From positions 41,809-105,808 of the forward strand of contig CALUTD010000006.1 in NCBI GenBank assembly GCA_944323625.1: 64,000 nucleotides of DNA, given 5' to 3'. Source of the stretch: Candidatus Gastranaerophilales bacterium (GTDB taxonomy: Bacteria > Cyanobacteriota > Vampirovibrionia > Gastranaerophilales > Gastranaerophilaceae). This document shows, in pieces, positions 18,352 through 26,818 of this stretch (the stretch's first letter is position 1; the number at the start of each line of letters is the position of its first letter). Made by a program: the position numbers and the translations under genes. The notes under the pieces are model-generated. The model was not told the origin of the DNA, did no database searches, and saw only the letters and a program-made list of their open reading frames with translations.

Positions 18352-18735
18352 TTATGCTTCGTCGTATGAAGAATTTACAAATGCAAGTGCAATACTTCCG
18401 GCCGCCTCTTCTGATAAATCCGGAAATTCCTGCATTGTTTCGTTTAATGCATAATCATAATCCGCTTGGAAATTGTTCATAAAATCAGATATTCTTGCTT
18501 CTTGTTCAGGAGTGACATATTTTGATACATCCAGCGTTTTTTGTGTTTTTACCGGAATAATATCAATATTTTGTGACGCCATAAATCCCAGTATTTCTGA
18601 TGATTCATACTTTTTTTGCGCTCCTTGAGCCGACTCTGCATCCTTTTTTGTTCCTTGAGTTAAATCTTCCTTTTCTTCCTGTCTGAAAAATTGATTTGCA
18701 TTAACTCCGAAATTGATTGGATTAATGTTTGACAT
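18352..18735 (-). CDS. small hypothetical protein, lineage-specific
   Basis: 127 residues, acidic, no membrane segment. The N-terminus is MSNINPINFGVNANQFF, which resembles the FxG tag of its neighbours. The middle is Gln/Lys/Glu-rich; the C-terminus has predicted helices (YVTPEQEARISDFMNNF, LSEEAAGSIALAF). I do not recognise a family. A sensible ribosome site (AAGGAGAAAG) precedes the ATG on the minus strand. A terminator hairpin follows at 18238. Confidence 0.65.
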   Translation of the reverse strand: MSNINPINFGVNANQFFRQEEKEDLTQGTKKDAESAQGAQKKYESSEILGFMASQNIDIIPVKTQKTLDVSKYVTPEQEARISDFMNNFQADYDYALNETMQEFPDLSEEAAGSIALAFVNSSYDEA

Positions 18736-18863
18736 TTACTTTCTCCTTATTGTTTGTTACACACATGTATTCGACATATTTTTAATGAACTTTAGTGTTT
18801 TGTCATATTTTTTGTTTTGGTTGTAACAAAACTTAATATATTTCTCATCAAAACAAAATAATT

Positions 18864-19070
18864 AGCCGAAGGTGATGCTTGTGAGCTTGTATCCGACGGA
18901 GCGTAGCTGCTAGGTGAGAGGGCGCTTTAAAAGCGGACTGCCGGCAGAGTGCGAAGGCTTGGCTGCGTTAGCAGACAACTGAAGGCACGTTTATGCGGGA
19001 ATGAGTTGCGCCATAGCTCCCGCTCCCGCAGCCGGCAACCAAGTAATGCAGGTGCCACTGTATTAATTAC
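18864..19070 (-). repeat. mosaic hairpin repeat, copy C, inverted
   Basis: An inverted, diverged copy. Its left part matches the end of copies A and B (CACCTAGCAGCTACG read on the minus strand). Its right part, 18935-19040, is the same module as 63258-63363. The module arms are GGTTGCCGGC and GCCGGCAGTCC here, against GGTTACCGGC and GCCGGTAATCC in the other copy, a compensated change. It fills most of the gene-free stretch 18736-19134. Confidence 0.8.
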
Positions 19071-19134
19071 CTGTGGCAAATTTTTCTTTTATATGTTTTA
19101 AAATAAAAGAAAATACGATGGCCGGAGAATATAA

Positions 19135-20016
19135 ATGAAAATTCTATTTAATACATTTAATAACAACTATACAAAAAATACATCTTTTAAAGCAGGAAAA
19201 ACTTCCCGGTCTCAAAAAGATTCTATAATTGAATATACTGATGAATTTATTAAAACTTCGAAAGAATTTGGACAAGAACAAAATCCCATTGATTTAAAAC
19301 TTGATTTTTGCATAAGAGAACTATATAAATTGAAAGCGGCTTTAGGTCAAACTGATAACATAAATGGCGATCTGATTTGTGATGAAGATAATTGGTATAT
19401 TATTGAAAATAATGAACAATCTCCGTTTGCACCTGAAAGTATTAGAAATATTAAAAAAATTAACGGAAATGTTATATTAAAAAATTCAAATTCTATTAAA
19501 ACCCTAAGAGGTATTCAAAAAATTGCCGGAAATTTAAATATAGAAAATTGCCCATATTTGACAAATATTAAAGATGTTCTGTCTGTTGGCGGAGATTTAA
19601 CAATAAAAGATTGTCCCGATTTCAATAATTTTGGTGATTTGGAATTTATAGGCGGAAGCCTTTATGAACAAGGAATTGATACTAATACATCATTAGGAAG
19701 CTTATTATCTGTATGTGGCAATATTTTTTCGGAAAGTATATCTGATACCGGAAATTTGAAATACTTAGGCGGTGACTTAAATATGAAAAATATATCATCT
19801 TTAGGCCAACTTTATTCAATAAAAGGCAGTTTAAATATATATACAAAGCTCAATGATTTTGGAGAACTTGAGAACTGTGGATGTATTTCATTTAAAGACA
19901 ATCAGGATATAAACCCGCCAAAAAACCTGACAAATGTTAAGTTTTACATTAATTATAATACTCCTCAGCAAAAAGAAGCTCTAAAAGATGTCAAAATATG
20001 GCAGTTTAATCAATAG
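19135..20016 (+). CDS. tagged protein with beta-solenoid-like repeats
   Basis: 293 residues. The N-terminus holds NTSFKAGK, the FxxG-type tag. From about residue 100 come irregular repeats of about 20-24 residues: IKKINGNVILKNS, IQKIAGNLNIENCPYL, VLSVGGDLTIKDCPDF, LEFIGGSLYEQG, LKYLGGDLNMKNISSL and YSIKGSLNIYTKL. The GxLxI periodicity is like receptor-L or leucine-rich beta-solenoids and suggests a binding surface. No signal peptide is apparent. It overlaps the convergent helicase gene by 11 bases. The ATG is preceded by GGCCGGAGAATATAA, which holds a GGAG. Confidence 0.7.
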   Translation: MKILFNTFNNNYTKNTSFKAGKTSRSQKDSIIEYTDEFIKTSKEFGQEQNPIDLKLDFCIRELYKLKAALGQTDNINGDLICDEDNWYIIENNEQSPFAPESIRNIKKINGNVILKNSNSIKTLRGIQKIAGNLNIENCPYLTNIKDVLSVGGDLTIKDCPDFNNFGDLEFIGGSLYEQGIDTNTSLGSLLSVCGNIFSESISDTGNLKYLGGDLNMKNISSLGQLYSIKGSLNIYTKLNDFGELENCGCISFKDNQDINPPKNLTNVKFYINYNTPQQKEALKDVKIWQFNQ

Positions 20017-23000
20017 AGAATATATCTTGTAAATCAGCGTATGTAAGGGTTTTACCTATATTCCTATCGACAGAAATGACGGAATCCACAAGATTTCTCT
20101 TATCTTGTTTAAGTTTTTGAATTTTTTCTTCAACCGTATTTTTAGTAATAAGTCTGTAAACAAAAACTTTTTTTGTTTGTCCGATACGATAAGCTCTGTC
20201 TGTTGCCTGGTCTTCAACTGCAGGATTCCACCACGGATCATAATGTATTACATAGTCTGCACCCGTTAAATTCAAACCCGTTCCGCCGGCTTTTAAGCTT
20301 ACAAGGAATATCGGAATAGAATCATCATTATTAAATCTTTCAACAACTTCCTGTCTGTTTTTTGTTGAACCTGTCAAGTACTCGTGTTTTATGCCTTCTT
20401 TTTGCAGCCATTCTTTTATAATATCAAGCATATCTACAAATTGAGAGAACAACAATATTCTATGCCCCTCAGAAATAATTTCTTCGAGCATTGATTTTAA
20501 CTGTTCAAATTTACCCGATGTTGTTATGCCTTTTTTGTTTTCCTTATCATATAACATAGGATGACAACATATTTGACGTAGTCTTAAGAGTGCAGAGAAT
20601 ATAGACATTCTGCTCTTTTCAAGTCCGTTTTGCTCAATTGACTTAAATAATTCTTCTTTTGTTGAATCTAAAACTTCAAGATAAAAATCTTTTTGTTCGG
20701 GGGTTAGTTCACAATATGCAACGTTTTCAACTTTATCCGGCAAATCTTTTGCAACATCACGTTTCATACGGCGCAAAATAAACGGATAAATCTGTGATTT
20801 TAACCGTTTTTCTACTATTTTTTCTCCCCTGTCTACAATAGGAGTAACATATCTGTAGTTAAATTCTGACCTGCTCAATAGAAAGCCAGGCATTAAAAAG
20901 TCAAATACAGACCATAATTCTTCAAGTTTATTCTCTATGGGAGTACCCGATAATGCTAATTTATGTTGACCGTTCAATGTTTTTATACATTGTGCCGTTA
21001 TGGATTCGGGGTTCTTTATGTTCTGCGATTCATCAAGTATTATATATCTGAATTCATATTTTTTTAGTTTTTCAACATCTCGTCTTATAAGCGCATAACT
21101 TGTGATTATAATGTCATATTTAGGAATATCTTTGAAATGTTCTTTTCTGTCTGTACCGCTCAATTTAAGACATTTTAAAGTTGGAATAAACTTTTGAACT
21201 TCAGATTCCCAGTTAAATACGACGGAAGTAGGACATACAACCAAATTAGGAGCTTTTTTATCTTTTTCTTTTGCCTTTTGAAGCAATGTCAAAGCCTGAA
21301 GTGTTTTTCCCAACCCCATATCATCAGCCAGTATACCGTTCAAACCGTACTTATATAAAAACCATAACCAACTGTAGCCTTTAGCCTGATATTCTCTAAG
21401 CTCGGCATTAACTCCTTTGGGAAGAGGCGCATTGTCCATTGTTGAAAATGTTGAAATCTGTTTCCAAAACATCGAGAATTTACGGCTCATTTTAAGTTTA
21501 ATTCCCAAATTCTGCATTTCAGAAAGCAATCCGGCTCTGAATGTTTTTACAATATATCTGTTTTCTTCATTTTTATAAACGTCAAAAGTATTAAACGATT
21601 TTAACAACGAAAATATATCCGCCCCCGGAACTTCAACAAATCCGTAATTTTTTACACGTAAATATTTATCACCTTCTACTATTAAGTCATAAATTTCTTC
21701 AAACTTAATTTCTTCATCGCCGACTTTCCCATAAAGATAGACTTCAAAACTATCTGTAGTATCAATGGCAAAATCGATTTCTGCTATAAGTTCAAACGGT
21801 TTTGGAGAAAGTTTAAAGAAAGACATGTCGTCTTTTTCTTCAAAAACCCAACCTTCGCCTGCCTGTTTCAAATAATAATTGTAAAAATCAATAGCATTTT
21901 CTTTTTCTATAGCAAGATTATTTGTTTGCATAGGAGCAAATTTACAAGCAAGCAGCATTTGATAGGCTTTTTCTTCATGCGCAACATTTCTTTTTACCCA
22001 GTATAATAAGTCTTCTTTAGGTTTTTTTATTGTTACATAAGGGCTTTTTGAGGCGGCTTTGGAATATGCAACCCTCGTACCGTCATAGTCAAATTCCAAT
22101 TCCGCTTTTAGTGCACCATCATAATCAAGTCCCATTGTAACAACATTTAACGGCGGCTTTTGTTCCAAAGTAAGTTTATCTATTATTTCAGATACTTCGC
22201 ATGGAATGAGTTCTCTTAGTTTCGGCAGTTCTTCATATAAAAACTTGGCTCCCTCTGCATCTTTTACATCCGTAAATGTCGATTTTATAAGATTCTGAGG
22301 CAATTGTGATAATTCAATATTTATCGGAAATATTTTGTTTTTATATCTTCCCCATTTTAACTGGCGTGAAAAATATCTTACTTCTTCAAACGGAATAATA
22401 TCATCCTTATCGGGTCTTTGCCAGTATAAAGATAATAAAACATTTCCAACCATTGAAAAATTTACGGATAAAGATAATTTCCATTCATCTGCACAAAAAA
22501 CAAGTTTATCTTTTGTCTTTCCGTCAATTACATCATCCGCCAATGAAAGCAATTGAAAAAATCCGTCAAATTTGGCAATCGGAATATCATACCAACCTGC
22601 TTTTTTATCAAGACGTGAATTTTTTAACAATTGTTGAAAAATAGCAAGCTCAATTTTTTGAGAATTGTTTAATTCAAAATTCGGGTCCGCTTTTTGTGCC
22701 GCAATTAATGCTTTTAATATAGCTTCTATATCTCTGATTACTTTTCCGGTGTTTCTGTCCATAACAAGGATTGAAAAAAAGTTTTGTCGTCTTTTTGCAT
22801 TAAAGTGGAAAATATAACCGCCAAGAGGATTTTCGCACATATACGTTTCAAAATCGGAATAATCAGGAACTATTTTAAATCGTCTGTTTAAAAACTCATC
22901 ATAAATATGTTCGTCAATAACTTTAAGTCCAACCGCTATAGCGTGTTTACACCATTTTTCTTTTAACGGACATGAGCAAACCGGTTCAACACCCGATTTC

Positions 23001-23182
23001 TTAAATTTTAGCTCAACATCATAAAAAGACTTAAAATTTCCTTTTACTTTGGCTTTTACACCGCTCTTACCGACCTCTAAAGAAGCCACTTGTTCTTTTT
23101 GGTGGTATTCATATCCTCTTCTCCAGCTCCCCGGAGTAGAATTATCTTTTAAATACTTAAAATTAAAATTACAAACAGTCAT
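20006..23182 (-). CDS. SWIM-domain SNF2-family helicase
   Basis: 1058 residues. An N-terminal SWIM zinc finger (Cys69, Cys71, Cys78, His80 in CSCPLKEKWCKH) is followed by a bacterial SNF2-associated region and a C-terminal SNF2 ATPase. The ATPase motifs are ADDMGLGKTLQALTLL (Walker A, about 617-625), DESQNIKNP (DEAD-like box), SGTPIENKLEELWS, FSQFVDMLD, AGGTGLNLTGADYVIHYDPWWNP and AYRIGQTKKVFVYRL. Such proteins translocate on DNA; HelZ-like members have been tied to nucleic-acid remodelling and repair. Nothing nearby points to a restriction or defence system. Confidence 0.93.
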   Translation of the reverse strand: MTVCNFNFKYLKDNSTPGSWRRGYEYHQKEQVASLEVGKSGVKAKVKGNFKSFYDVELKFKKSGVEPVCSCPLKEKWCKHAIAVGLKVIDEHIYDEFLNRRFKIVPDYSDFETYMCENPLGGYIFHFNAKRRQNFFSILVMDRNTGKVIRDIEAILKALIAAQKADPNFELNNSQKIELAIFQQLLKNSRLDKKAGWYDIPIAKFDGFFQLLSLADDVIDGKTKDKLVFCADEWKLSLSVNFSMVGNVLLSLYWQRPDKDDIIPFEEVRYFSRQLKWGRYKNKIFPINIELSQLPQNLIKSTFTDVKDAEGAKFLYEELPKLRELIPCEVSEIIDKLTLEQKPPLNVVTMGLDYDGALKAELEFDYDGTRVAYSKAASKSPYVTIKKPKEDLLYWVKRNVAHEEKAYQMLLACKFAPMQTNNLAIEKENAIDFYNYYLKQAGEGWVFEEKDDMSFFKLSPKPFELIAEIDFAIDTTDSFEVYLYGKVGDEEIKFEEIYDLIVEGDKYLRVKNYGFVEVPGADIFSLLKSFNTFDVYKNEENRYIVKTFRAGLLSEMQNLGIKLKMSRKFSMFWKQISTFSTMDNAPLPKGVNAELREYQAKGYSWLWFLYKYGLNGILADDMGLGKTLQALTLLQKAKEKDKKAPNLVVCPTSVVFNWESEVQKFIPTLKCLKLSGTDRKEHFKDIPKYDIIITSYALIRRDVEKLKKYEFRYIILDESQNIKNPESITAQCIKTLNGQHKLALSGTPIENKLEELWSVFDFLMPGFLLSRSEFNYRYVTPIVDRGEKIVEKRLKSQIYPFILRRMKRDVAKDLPDKVENVAYCELTPEQKDFYLEVLDSTKEELFKSIEQNGLEKSRMSIFSALLRLRQICCHPMLYDKENKKGITTSGKFEQLKSMLEEIISEGHRILLFSQFVDMLDIIKEWLQKEGIKHEYLTGSTKNRQEVVERFNNDDSIPIFLVSLKAGGTGLNLTGADYVIHYDPWWNPAVEDQATDRAYRIGQTKKVFVYRLITKNTVEEKIQKLKQDKRNLVDSVISVDRNIGKTLTYADLQDIFSID

Positions 23183-23506
23183 GAAATCTCTTAAATTAAT
23201 AGGTAAATCTGCAAAACAAGGCCGGTAACTATTTAGCTTAAATGGTTTTTGTTCTTTATCCGAGAGGTTTAAAATAACAAGATTTTAAAACCTATACCTT
23301 TAACAATCAAACATTTGTATTCTTATGCAGTTAAAAGTCTGTATTCCCACAATTAAAAAATACGATGTCAAACTGTTAGAAACCTGCACCCTGAACAGTA
23401 AAAAACCTTAACTATATTCTACAACTACATTATACATAAAACTAAAAAAAAATCAACAATTTAAAACATGGGGGCAAAGTTTTAACCCTGCCCCCCTGTT
23501 CTGATT
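23183..23506. other. gene-free spacer with a hairpin
   Basis: Upstream of the helicase gene. An imperfect hairpin at 23265-23293 (AGGTTTAAAAT with ATTTTAAAACCT) is visible, and the antiporter terminator occupies its right end. I see no coding sequence. Confidence 0.5.
23470..23495 (-). terminator. terminator after the ion transporter
   Basis: GGGGGCA at 23470-23476 pairs with TGCCCCC at 23489-23495. On the minus strand it lies just after the transporter stop and is followed by ATGTTTT. Confidence 0.6.
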
Positions 23507-24832
23507 TTAATGCAAGAATCTCACATAAATATATATAGTACTTATAACAAGAGATATAAGTACAACCGGAATCCCATATTTTAAGAAACGCATAAAAGTC
23601 ATCGGATGCCCTTCTTTTGCTGCATTTTCGGAAACAATTACATTTGCTGCCGCACCTATTATTGTCATATTCCCACCTAAACAAGCGCCAAGAGATAAAC
23701 ACCACCATAATGGATAAGCGTATTCTGCGCCCATTACTCTTTGAATTTCTGCTATCATAGGTGCCATTGTAGCTGTGTAAGGAATGTTATCTATAACACC
23801 GGATATTATGCCTGAAGCCCATAAAATAATCATTGCCGTAGCATTTTCTGAGCCATTTGTAACATTTAATATCCATTCCGCCATTAATTTAATACCACCC
23901 GAAGCTTCAAGACCACCTATAATGATAAATAAGCCGGTAAAGAAAAATATAGTGTTCCATTCTACTTCACTTAATATTTTTGCAGGTTTTTCGAAAATTA
24001 ATAATACACTGGCGCCCAACATTGCAACAACGCATGTTTCAAGATGTAATACATCATGAAGCATAAAACCTAATATAACAAGTAATAATACCGTAACACT
24101 ACGAATCATTAGCGCTTTATCAGTAATAACATTACTATTATCTATATTTAATATTTCTTTCATCTTTTCAGGAGCAGCAACAAGCATTTTTCTAAAACAT
24201 AGGACCAAAAATATTAACACAAATACTAAAATTATAGCAACTATACCGGTTAATTCTTTTACAAAGTCCATAAAACTAAGTCCGCCGGCACTACCTATAA
24301 TAATATTTGGCGGGTCACCAATTAATGTAGCAGTTCCCCCTATGTTTGAAGCAAATATTTCAGTAAGTAAATACGGTATAGGATTAATTTCAAGTTTTTT
24401 TGCAATAGAAAATGTAATAGGCATTACAAGTATTACTGTTGTTACATTATCTAAAAATGCACTTAAAACAGCTGTAAATAAACCCAAAGCCACAAGTATT
24501 TTTATAGGATGCCCCTTGGTTAACATTAAAATATTATTCGCTAAATAATTAAATACTCCGCTTCTCGTTGTTATTAATACAATAATCATCATTGAAACAA
24601 GAAGGAATATTACATTAAAATCAACGAAATTAATAAAATATAAAGGATTAATTCCGGATTCTATTGTTTTACTTTGACTTACCAAACCTAAAATTATTGT
24701 TAAAACGCCGCCCAAAAGTGCTATTGTAACTTTAGATATTTTCTCAGTTGCTATAAATATGTATGCAACAATTAATATAGTTGCAGCAACAGCAACACTA
24801 TGAGCAGATACAAATGCCTGTAATGCTTCCAT
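23507..24832 (-). CDS. ArsB/NhaD-superfamily ion transporter
   Basis: 441 residues with about eleven membrane segments. The repeats SAFLDNVTTVILVMPI and SGVIDNIPYTATMAPM, one in each half, are the paired DN motifs typical of the ion transporter superfamily that includes NhaD Na+/H+ antiporters, ArsB and SLC13 carriers. GGTATLIGDPPNIIIGSAGG is another family block. Na+/H+ exchange is the more likely role because the upstream gene encodes an OadG-like sodium-pump subunit whose stop overlaps this start by one base (TAATG). Confidence 0.88.
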   Translation of the reverse strand: MEALQAFVSAHSVAVAATILIVAYIFIATEKISKVTIALLGGVLTIILGLVSQSKTIESGINPLYFINFVDFNVIFLLVSMMIIVLITTRSGVFNYLANNILMLTKGHPIKILVALGLFTAVLSAFLDNVTTVILVMPITFSIAKKLEINPIPYLLTEIFASNIGGTATLIGDPPNIIIGSAGGLSFMDFVKELTGIVAIILVFVLIFLVLCFRKMLVAAPEKMKEILNIDNSNVITDKALMIRSVTVLLLVILGFMLHDVLHLETCVVAMLGASVLLIFEKPAKILSEVEWNTIFFFTGLFIIIGGLEASGGIKLMAEWILNVTNGSENATAMIILWASGIISGVIDNIPYTATMAPMIAEIQRVMGAEYAYPLWWCLSLGACLGGNMTIIGAAANVIVSENAAKEGHPMTFMRFLKYGIPVVLISLVISTIYIYVRFLH

Positions 24833-25095
24833 TATCTGCCTCCTTTAATAAGCGGTCTTAATTTAGTTGCGCAAGCAACAGCTATTGCAATTTCATCTTC
24901 CGTCTTAACCGGTTGAACTTTTTTAGGTTCTTCATTAACTTCTTCAGGGAAAACTTCATTTAGTTTCAACATAATAACATCATTTAATTTCATAACCCAC
25001 ATCATGAAAGTTAAAAAAATCATTACTACGCCCATACCAAGAATGGCGAGCATTAATCCATCTTGCATGTTTTGCCAAAATAAATCCATATTCAT
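24832..25095 (-). CDS. OadG-like sodium-pump decarboxylase gamma subunit
   Basis: 87 residues. One N-terminal membrane segment, DGLMLAILGMGVVMIFLTFMMW (about 11-32), is followed by a charged linker and the C-terminal IAIAVACATKLRP. This is the usual layout of OadG, the small anchoring subunit of Na+-translocating oxaloacetate or methylmalonyl-CoA decarboxylases. GGAGA lies five to six bases before the ATG. No alpha or beta decarboxylase subunit is in the window. Coupling to the adjacent transporter is suggested by the one-base overlap only. Confidence 0.7.
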   Translation of the reverse strand: MNMDLFWQNMQDGLMLAILGMGVVMIFLTFMMWVMKLNDVIMLKLNEVFPEEVNEEPKKVQPVKTEDEIAIAVACATKLRPLIKGGR

Positions 25096-25271
25096 AATTT
25101 CTCCTATCTTTTAATTCTTACCGTCAATAACCGATAACTAATCAAATTTTACAAGAAACACGTTACTTTTTGACAACATCAGTGCCATGACGCTCCGAGT
25201 TTCATATACAATCTCACTCGTTTCAGTTAATTTCAACGGTCACTTTGCAACTTTTGTTTGAATAAAGTTTT

Positions 25272-25652
25272 TTAAGGAGCATTTGGTAATATTGAGGATA
25301 ATATAACAGAAAAATTAACCTTTGATTTATTATCTAAAAAGGATTTATTATAATTATAACTTATTACTTGTTTAATTATATTACCACTAAACAATGATAA
25401 TTTATTTAAATTTCCGTCTGATCGATTGTCATTCTTTCTTTGAAATGACGAAATAGTATCATTTTTTTGAATAAACTCGATACTTTGACCGCTATCTTTA
25501 GAATTTAATATATCGTGGTGATAATTTTGATAAGAATATATGGCATCAATACTTTTTAATTTAATAAAATTATTTTCAATGCAAAAAGCATTTGCACCCA
25601 ATGTTATACAAAACATGAATATTATTAATATAAATCGGCAAAATAATTTCAT
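25272..25652 (-). CDS. small secreted hypothetical protein
   Basis: 126 residues. A signal peptide (MKLFCRFILIIFMFCITLGANA, cleavage plausible after ANA) precedes about 104 residues rich in Asn, Ser and Lys. No domain is recognised. There is no strong ribosome site before the ATG and no operon partner. Composition matches the genome, so expression is possible but unproved. Confidence 0.5.
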   Translation of the reverse strand: MKLFCRFILIIFMFCITLGANAFCIENNFIKLKSIDAIYSYQNYHHDILNSKDSGQSIEFIQKNDTISSFQRKNDNRSDGNLNKLSLFSGNIIKQVISYNYNKSFLDNKSKVNFSVILSSILPNAP

Positions 25653-25781
25653 AATTAAATAATATGATAAAAATAAAAAATTGAAAATAAAAATTAGAAG
25701 TTAAAATATCAATATATAAAACAGAACCCTAATACATATAAATTTTTAATAAAATTAAGAATTGTAACAAAAAAGTAAGTT

Positions 25782-25793
25782 TGTGAATTCACA
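25782..25793. promoter_or_regulatory. palindromic operator candidate
   Basis: TGTGAATTCACA, a perfect 12-base palindrome 57 bases before the start of the Gly/Ser-rich peptide gene. It resembles half-sites of CRP/FNR-family operators but with a two-base centre rather than six. Confidence 0.3.
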
Positions 25794-25849
25794 CCTAAAA
25801 AAATGTTTTTATAAATGTAAGACGCAGGATAAAAATAGGAGACAAAACA

Positions 25850-26056
25850 ATGGGCAATATAGGCTATGTTTCATTTTTAAATACTAATAACGGATACTAT
25901 GGCGCAGAAACTGCAGGTTCGGTTGCAAGAGCAAATTCCGGACACAAAACTGCAAGCTACGGTGGTGAAACTGCAGGTTCGGTTGCATCAGCATCATACG
26001 GCGGATCTGCTTCATCATCAGGCAGCTGTGGTTCATCGTTCTCTGCTGTTGCATAA
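25850..26056 (+). CDS. Gly/Ser/Ala-rich repeat peptide
   Basis: 68 residues. AGGAG lies seven or eight bases before the ATG and a strong terminator follows the stop, so this is a good single-gene unit. The sequence has two copies of GETAGSVA/AETAGSVA, each preceded by a Tyr-Gly pair, and a Ser/Gly-rich tail with one Cys (SSSGSCGSSFSAVA). There is no signal peptide or membrane segment. It could be a low-complexity structural peptide or a precursor of a modified peptide; no modifying enzyme is adjacent. I do not recognise a family. Confidence 0.6.
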   Translation: MGNIGYVSFLNTNNGYYGAETAGSVARANSGHKTASYGGETAGSVASASYGGSASSSGSCGSSFSAVA

Positions 26057-26081
26057 TAAATTTGTGTTCTCTTTATACCAA

Positions 26082-26110
26082 AAAGGATAACTGTTTGACA
26101 GTTATCCTTT
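26082..26110. terminator. strong intrinsic terminator
   Basis: AAAGGATAACTG at 26082-26093 and CAGTTATCCTTT at 26099-26110 form a 12-base-pair stem with a five-base loop. It ends the Gly/Ser-rich gene on the plus strand and could also serve the zinc-ribbon gene on the other strand. Confidence 0.8.
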
Positions 26111-26160
26111 AAACTAATTTGATTTACAAGTAAAACTCTATCTAAACAAAATAAAAACTA

Positions 26161-26439
26161 TTATGCTTGAGTTTCTTCTTTCATCGCATTATAACAGTCT
26201 TTGCAATAAACTTCTTTTCCTTCAATTGGTTTAAAAGGAACTTTAGTTTGACATCCGCATTTTGAACAAGTAACTTCATATAATTTTTTTCTATTTTTCT
26301 GTCTTCTGTTTTTTCTGCATTCAGGGCAGCGTTTTGGTTTATTTACAAGCCCTCTTGCAGCAAAAAATTCTTTCTCACCCGCGGTAAACACAAATTCGCT
26401 TCCGCAATCTTCGCAAATAAGTTTTTCATCTTCGTACAT
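26161..26439 (-). CDS. double zinc-ribbon protein
   Basis: 92 residues with two four-cysteine zinc ribbons. The first is LICEDCGSEFVFTAGEKEFF..CPEC, the pattern of the zf_Tbcl family; the second is VTCSKCGCQTKVPFKP..VYCKDC. The middle is strongly basic (RKNRRQKNRKK), suggesting nucleic-acid binding. GGAGAC precedes the ATG on the minus strand. The function of these small proteins is not established. Confidence 0.8.
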   Translation of the reverse strand: MYEDEKLICEDCGSEFVFTAGEKEFFAARGLVNKPKRCPECRKNRRQKNRKKLYEVTCSKCGCQTKVPFKPIEGKEVYCKDCYNAMKEETQA

Positions 26440-26818
26440 TGTTTTGTCTCCTTAAATTGGTATCTGTCTGTAAATAATTTGCGATAGGAATTAATTATCA
26501 AGTTTTACGCACGCGGCTTTTTAATAAGTTAAATGTTAAAAAGCGGTTATTTTTCTGATTTAAAGACTTGATATCTTTATACACATCAGTTTTTAAAGTG
26601 CCTCTGCGAAATTTCTTTCGGACGTATTAATTACTAAATAGTTATCTACAGATTATATTGTATAATTTTAGTTATGTTTTAGCAAGATTTATATTTTTAT
26701 TTATACAAATGTAAATTTATGTAAAAAATAATATTTTTATTAATTTCATCTAGCAACAATATTGTTTTACAATACTTATAAATGCGGGTATGTATCTATA
26801 AGGAAAATGGTCTAAAAT
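26440..26818. other. gene-free divergent promoter region
   Basis: 379 bases between the divergent zinc-ribbon gene and the four-gene operon. It is AT-rich; TTGTTTTACAATACTTATAA near 26761-26780 may contain promoter elements for the operon. No repeat or coding sequence is visible. Confidence 0.4.

Noticed and set aside
20006..23182. Helicase as part of a defence island
   Set aside because: SNF2 proteins occur in some defence systems, but no nuclease, methylase or other partner lies nearby, and the SWIM-SNF2 layout is common in bacteria.
25782..25793. Palindrome as a CRP site
   Set aside because: The CRP consensus needs six bases between half-sites; here there are two, so I kept only a general operator candidate.
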